Notes under the pieces: model-generated | Databases searched by the model: none | Told to the model about the DNA's origin: nothing | What the model saw: the letters and a program-made list of their open reading frames with translations, nothing else | Translations under genes and position numbers: made by a program | Origin: Polyangia bacterium | GTDB taxonomy: Bacteria > Myxococcota_A > Polyangia > Nannocystales > Nannocystaceae | Length of the DNA stretch: 64,000 bases | Assembly: GCA_030430565.1 (NCBI GenBank) | Contig: JAUIKS010000022.1 | Span: 62,001 to 126,000, forward strand | Reading direction: 5' to 3' | Shown: positions 59,944 to 64,000 of the stretch, one piece after another | Numbering within the stretch: position 1 is the first letter of the stretch | Layout of the letters: the number at the start of each line of letters is the position of its first letter

Positions 59944-62202
59944 ATGCTGTTTGCTGGAAGTAAGTTCAATTTTGCGCTCGCGTTTTGCTCGTTGTTCGCC
60001 GTCGTGGGCTGCACAGAGGCGGACCCTGTAGAGGAGTGGGACCTCATTGAGGGCGAGGACCCCATGCCGACCTCGCGCAGCTACAACGTCTATCAGAAGC
60101 TGCTCGCCAAGTTCGTGCGCTTCCGGGCCGAGCTGCAGGGCTTCGAGCCCATGCCCGACGCGCCGGAGATACGCGAGGAGCTCGTCGAGCTCGGGCGAGC
60201 GCTCGCCTTCGACAAGGAGCTGAGCGGTAACCGAGACATGTCGTGTATGACCTGTCACCCCGCGGCGGTCGGGACCGACGACGACCTCACGCTGTCGATC
60301 GGCGTCGGCGGCATGGGCGACGGGGCCAGCCGCTCGCACCCCGACAGCATCTTTATCCCGCGCAACGCGCCCCCCCTGTTCAACCTGCACAACCTCGACA
60401 CCATGTTCTGGGACGGCCGAGTGAACCTCCACGGCGAGGTCTTCGACACCCCGGCGCGCGAGCACCTGACGCAGGAGATGATCAACACCTTCGAGTTCGG
60501 CGCACCGGCGGCGCTCGCCATGTTCCCGGTGACCTCGCGGGCGGAGATGCGCGGCTTCATCGGCGAGAATGAGCTCTCGTTGATCCAGGACTCCGACTTC
60601 ACCGCGATCTGGGAGGCGCTGATGAGCCGCCTCGGCCAGATCCCCGAGTACGTCGAGATGTTCGAGGCCGCGTACCCCGGCACGGCCTTCGAGGACATGA
60701 CCTTCGCGCACGCGGCGAACGCCATCGCGGGCTTCGAGATATCGAGCTTTGAGGCGAACGACACTCCGTGGGACGAGCTGCTCCGCGGCGACGACACGGC
60801 GATGAGCGTGTCGGCGCTCCTCGGCGCCAATCACTTCTTGGGTGAGGGAGAGTGCTCGAGCTGCCACAGCGGGAGCTCGCTCACCGATGAGCAGTTCCAC
60901 GTCATCGGCCTGCCGCAATTGGGTCCCGGCAAGAACAACGGCGCGACGGTCACCGACGACTGGGGGCGCTACAACGAGACTGACGACCCGAGCGACTTCT
61001 ACCGGTTTCGGACGGCTCCGCTGCGCAACGTGGAACTCACCGGCCCCTATGGTCACGCGGGTCAGTTCGCCGAGCTCGAGGACATCGTTCGCCACTACCT
61101 CGACCCGGCCACCTCGCTGAACAGCTGGGATCCGACGCAGATCCACCCGGAGCTCCAGCCGACCGTGCTGCCCACGCAGGACGCGGTGCTTCGACACCTG
61201 AGCCCGATCTTCGACGAGATCACCTTCAAGGAGCACCGCGTCGACGAGATGATGGACTTTCTGGCGGCGTTGACGGACCCCAGCAGCCAGGACCTCAGCC
61301 ACGTCGCGCCCAGCAGCGTCCCGAGCGGACTGCCGGTGCTCGAGAACCCCGGAGTCGTTCCCGAGAACCGGGCCGGCACGCTGCCGCTCGTGCTGGGGCT
61401 GCCGGGGTCGGTGTTCCGCGAGTATCAGGTCCAGACGCCGGAGATGTGTGACGGCGGCGGGACCCTCAACCTCCACTTCGACCGCAACGCCAACACCGTC
61501 GTGATCGAGGGGAGCATCGAGGGGCTGCCCTATCGCCCGACGTATTGCTACGAGTACGATCCGAGCACCCCGTACAACAGCTTCCCGGAGTGCGTCTCGG
61601 ACGGGAAGTGGCAGCTGTGGCTGGTTCCTCGCGTGTTCAACAAGGTCTGGACCTACTACTACGACGGCGTCACGGGGGAGCTGATCGGCCACGCGAACGA
61701 CGTGGACATCAACAACCTGCCGCCCACGGCGTTCCCGGTTGATCTCCCGGGCGTGCAGCAGATCGGCTCTCCCTACTTCGAGTCCGACCCCGAGACGCTC
61801 ACCGCCGACATCTACTTCGAGTTCGACTACGACGCGATCCTCGACAGGATCGGCTCCGCGGGCGCCGCCTTCGCGGTGCTCCCCTTCAACCTCTTCGAGC
61901 CCGACGTGCTCAGCACGTACTACTCCGAGGGCGGGCTCCCCGTGGAGGAGGCGGTCTCGTTTGACGACTTCATCCTCCAGAACGGCGAGGAGCGAGGCCC
62001 CTTCGCGCTCGCCATGAGCTACGAGCCGGTGCCCAAACCGGAGTACCTCGCCGGCCGCGACAACACGATGCTCGCCTTCTCTTCCTTCTGGCCGGTGCCG
62101 CACCCGGAGGACACGATCCTCTTCGAGCCGCCCGAGGAGTGCGGGACGAACTTCCAGTGGCCGTTCCCGGGTGTCGGTCTAGACCCCACACCGGTCCCCT
62201 GA
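59944..62202 (+). CDS. Di-haem cytochrome c peroxidase/MauG-like lipoprotein with an extra C-terminal domain
   Basis: 752 aa. The ATG at 59944 is chosen because GGAGGT lies 6 nt upstream; it begins a short signal peptide ending in a lipobox, FAVVGC (Cys about 23). Two haem-binding motifs, CMTCH (about 100) and CSSCH (about 305), and peroxidase-family stretches such as FDKELSGNRDMSC, RNAPPLFNL, FWDGR, FRTAPLRNVELTGPYGH. Residues about 460-752 form an additional region rich in Pro, Tyr and Asp that I do not recognise. It should sit on a membrane facing the periplasm or outside and reduce peroxide or oxidise a partner. No link to the biosynthetic cluster is evident. Confidence 0.88.
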   Translation: MLFAGSKFNFALAFCSLFAVVGCTEADPVEEWDLIEGEDPMPTSRSYNVYQKLLAKFVRFRAELQGFEPMPDAPEIREELVELGRALAFDKELSGNRDMSCMTCHPAAVGTDDDLTLSIGVGGMGDGASRSHPDSIFIPRNAPPLFNLHNLDTMFWDGRVNLHGEVFDTPAREHLTQEMINTFEFGAPAALAMFPVTSRAEMRGFIGENELSLIQDSDFTAIWEALMSRLGQIPEYVEMFEAAYPGTAFEDMTFAHAANAIAGFEISSFEANDTPWDELLRGDDTAMSVSALLGANHFLGEGECSSCHSGSSLTDEQFHVIGLPQLGPGKNNGATVTDDWGRYNETDDPSDFYRFRTAPLRNVELTGPYGHAGQFAELEDIVRHYLDPATSLNSWDPTQIHPELQPTVLPTQDAVLRHLSPIFDEITFKEHRVDEMMDFLAALTDPSSQDLSHVAPSSVPSGLPVLENPGVVPENRAGTLPLVLGLPGSVFREYQVQTPEMCDGGGTLNLHFDRNANTVVIEGSIEGLPYRPTYCYEYDPSTPYNSFPECVSDGKWQLWLVPRVFNKVWTYYYDGVTGELIGHANDVDINNLPPTAFPVDLPGVQQIGSPYFESDPETLTADIYFEFDYDAILDRIGSAGAAFAVLPFNLFEPDVLSTYYSEGGLPVEEAVSFDDFILQNGEERGPFALAMSYEPVPKPEYLAGRDNTMLAFSSFWPVPHPEDTILFEPPEECGTNFQWPFPGVGLDPTPVP

Positions 62203-62219
62203 GCACATCGCGCTTCCCA

Positions 62220-62251
62220 CCCCGCGGCGGTCAGCTCGATCCGGCGCGGGG
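62220..62251 (+). terminator. Weak terminator-like inverted repeat after the peroxidase gene
   Basis: CCCCGCG and CGCGGGG frame an 18-nt loop, followed by a short T-rich stretch. It lies 17 nt past the stop codon. The loop is long, so this is a weak call. Confidence 0.25.
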
Positions 62252-62428
62252 TCTGCTTTCGTCCTGCCAGAGGCTCGAAGTGAGTCGACGCGATCACGAG
62301 GAATTTCCCTGATGGCGACGATGTGGCGCGAGCATCAAGGGATCGCGCCTGCGTCGGGCGAGCTGACATCGCGCGAGACAGATGCCTCCGCGGCTGCTCG
62401 ACTGCGCTAGAATCGAGCGGGATCGTCG

Positions 62429-62869
62429 ATGTCCGCAGAATTTTCATTCGAGATTTGTTCACCGACTGAGAGTCAGGTGACGATCAGCCTCGGCGGCAAC
62501 CTCACGGGCGAGCAGCTCGAGCGCGTCGAGCCAGACGTTCGAGCGGCCATCGGTAGGGTGAACGGGCAGTTCGGGATCCTGTGGGACCTGCGCAAGGTCC
62601 GCCGCTGTGATCTCGCCGCGCGCCAAACCATGCAGAAGCTCCAGACCGAGATCGCGGAGCGGAGCTTGCGGTCCGCCTACGTCGTCTCGAGACCCCGAAT
62701 CCGTGGCGTCGCGCTGTGGGTCGTTCACACCTCGGGTGACGCGCTCGCGCGACCCTTCGCCAACCACAATCAAGCTATGGACTGGCTCGATAACTCGCAA
62801 GGACGCATCCAGGTGATCGTCAGCCGCGCGAAACAGATCGTGTCGCTTGGACGAAAGGGGGCGCGGTGA
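62429..62869 (+). CDS. STAS/SpoIIAA-like domain protein
   Basis: 146 aa. The pattern of alternating strands and helices (SQVTISLGGNLTGEQLERVE, FGILWDLRKVRRCDL, SLRSAYVVSRP, WVVHTSGDALARPF, FANHNQAMDWL) resembles SpoIIAA-like/STAS folds of myxobacteria, which often act as small cytoplasmic signalling modules. The fold call rests on pattern only. A TAGAAT box (62408-62413) lies just upstream of the ATG. The stop overlaps the start of the next gene (TGATG), so the two are probably translationally coupled. Confidence 0.7.
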   Translation: MSAEFSFEICSPTESQVTISLGGNLTGEQLERVEPDVRAAIGRVNGQFGILWDLRKVRRCDLAARQTMQKLQTEIAERSLRSAYVVSRPRIRGVALWVVHTSGDALARPFANHNQAMDWLDNSQGRIQVIVSRAKQIVSLGRKGAR

Positions 62870-63528
62870 TGGCTGCCAAACCCCTGTCGTTGTCTAAGCG
62901 CGTCGTGGTCTCGTTCATCCTGATGATGAACCGGCTGGCGACGGGCGAGGTGCACCCTCCGGACACCACGGAGGAATTCGTCCGCTTCATGGGCATACGC
63001 GGCTTCTTTCGCTACCTCGGCTTCCTCAACAAGTTCAACAAGCTCATGGATAAGAGCCTCGGGCCGATCAACACCCAGACGCTGGTCGGCTTGGCGGCGC
63101 TGATCGCCGGCTGTGGCTTCTGTGGGTACGGTCACACGCTGACGGGCGCGTTGATGAAGTTCAAGGAGAACGGCGACCTCCACCCGATTCACCCGTTCTC
63201 GATCGACGCGCTGTTCGAACTGGAGGATCACGAGGTGGTTGAGAAGCTCGACGAGCTGCTCTCCAAGCCTGGGTACGAGGATCTCCGCCGTCAGGCCAAG
63301 CGGATGTACGAGATCTTCCTCGGGGAGCTCGAGCCCGAGACGCACGAGGACGAGCTGCTCCACGGGATCATCGACTTTTGGCGCTGGACCGTGGAGTGCA
63401 CGATCGTCGAGGGCGTCAGCATCGAGCCCGAGAACGCCAAGACCTTCAACTCGATCGGCCGCGATAAAGCGCTTCGGCGGCGCTACGAGGAAGCTCGTGC
63501 GCTGGAGCGTGGCGCGTTACCGAATTGA
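62869..63528 (+). CDS. CxxC protein, possibly AhpD/carboxymuconolactone decarboxylase-like
   Basis: 219 aa from the ATG at 62869, with AAAGGGGG upstream. The centre reads AALIAGCGFCGYGHTLTGAL, i.e. a CxxC followed by His at +3, as in the redox centre of AhpD-like proteins. Helices surround it and the C-terminal 100 residues are acidic and helical. It lacks the clear trimer-type repeats I would want for a firm call. It is coupled to the STAS-like gene, so the two products may form a signalling or redox pair. Function is not established. Confidence 0.6.
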   Translation: MAAKPLSLSKRVVVSFILMMNRLATGEVHPPDTTEEFVRFMGIRGFFRYLGFLNKFNKLMDKSLGPINTQTLVGLAALIAGCGFCGYGHTLTGALMKFKENGDLHPIHPFSIDALFELEDHEVVEKLDELLSKPGYEDLRRQAKRMYEIFLGELEPETHEDELLHGIIDFWRWTVECTIVEGVSIEPENAKTFNSIGRDKALRRRYEEARALERGALPN

Positions 63529-63826
63529 AGGCTACGGAAGCCCGACGCGGAGCGGAGCGGAGCGGCACGGGACCACCTTGAGCGCGGCGCTGGGATAGCG
63601 ACGCGCGATTTTTCTTGGTGCTCGCATGGGCTGTTTAGTGTTCGGTCATTGTTGCGACGAACACTAGACCTGCGTCGTAGAACCGGCCTCGGGGCCTGTC
63701 CGCAGAATCTGACCCACGTAACACGATGTAGAGAAAACGCTACAAAATGCTGATGACGCTTTGTTTAAGCAGGTTAAAACTATGGTCACCCTGACGACAC
63801 GTGAGCATTGAGCTACGCTGCGACCC
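63529..63826. other. Intergenic region
   Basis: Contains a short CGGAG tandem (63548-63562) and AT-rich stretches near 63700-63790. No gene or clear terminator was seen. Confidence 0.5.
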
Positions 63827-64000
63827 GTGGCCGCGTTCGAACGGGTTGGCTGTGTCGCCGGGGTTGTTACGACGCCGACTGCTGCGCGGCGTCCGGTGGG
63901 TGTGGCGAGGATCGTGCAGGTCTGCGCTCGCGTCGAGGGCTCGACGGGCGACATCGCGCGCTCGTCCGAGGACGACGCGGACGCGTTCTGCAGCGAGTAT
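63827..64000 (+). CDS. Start of an unidentified ORF (cut by the right edge)
   Basis: From a GTG at 63827 the frame stays open for 58 codons to the end of the window (VAAFERVGCVAGVV, then DIARSSEDDADAFCSEY). High third-position GC fits coding sequence, but no ribosome site or family can be named. A frame on the other strand (63664-63954) overlaps it and is judged spurious. Confidence 0.3.
   Translation, partial: MAAFERVGCVAGVVTTPTAARRPVGVARIVQVCARVEGSTGDIARSSEDDADAFCSEY

Noticed and set aside
63548..63562. CGGAG tandem repeat
   Set aside because: Only three units; too short to be meaningful in this base composition.
63664..63954. 96-codon minus-strand frame
   Set aside because: Thr/Ala/Ser-rich without motifs and opposite a more likely frame.

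Overview
The window looks like chromosomal DNA of a high-GC, large-genome myxobacterium. The evidence is the strong G/C bias at third codon positions, giant collinear PKS/NRPS genes, and a loading-module layout typical of myxobacteria. The assembly-line logic points to Nannocystis or a close relative, but no rRNA or other taxonomic marker is present, so this is inference.

Layout. The left flank (1-5.5 kb) holds the 3' part of a P-type ATPase, two coiled-coil proteins of unknown function, and a 5'-nucleotidase-like phosphoesterase. From 52.5 kb down to 5.5 kb, all on the minus strand, lies one hybrid PKS/NRPS cluster. In order of transcription it encodes a type II thioesterase; PKS1 (loading unit + module 1); PKS2 (modules 2 and 3); PKS3 (module 4, with a methyltransferase); PKS4 (module 5); NRPS1 (module 6, with N-methyltransferase); NRPS2 (modules 7 with epimerase and 8 with thioesterase, plus an unexpected phosphotransferase half); a P450; and an Asp/Asn-hydroxylase-like oxygenase. 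The PKS genes and NRPS1 overlap by 4 nt. To the right are two divergent, paralogous small membrane-associated proteins, a free ATP-grasp domain of a PEP-synthase/rifampin-phosphotransferase-type enzyme, a flavin-dependent halogenase and a second P-type ATPase. Beyond 58.2 kb lie a decayed tyrosine recombinase and an AT-richer non-coding stretch. After that come a di-haem peroxidase lipoprotein, a STAS-like protein with a CxxC/AhpD-like partner, and the start of an unidentified ORF.

How it works. Read module by module, the line predicts an aromatic or other CoA starter and five extensions. These give a retained hydroxyl, a diene, a beta-methoxy and an alpha-methyl enoyl unit that a P450 could epoxidise. 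Three residues follow: an N-methyl amino acid with an Ile-like code, a D-amino acid, and a last residue that could be beta-hydroxylated; a halogenase acts in trans and a TE could close the ring. From memory this is the structure of the nannocystins (phenyl starter, E,E-diene, methoxy, alpha,beta-epoxy amide, N-Me-Ile, chlorinated D-Tyr, beta-hydroxy-Val). I propose this is a nannocystin-type cluster.

The least explained element is a split phosphotransferase. Its ATP-grasp half is a separate gene at 53.4 kb. Its substrate-binding and phosphohistidine half is joined in frame to the end of the NRPS thioesterase 44 kb away, with a good Shine-Dalgarno site and ATG still present at the junction.
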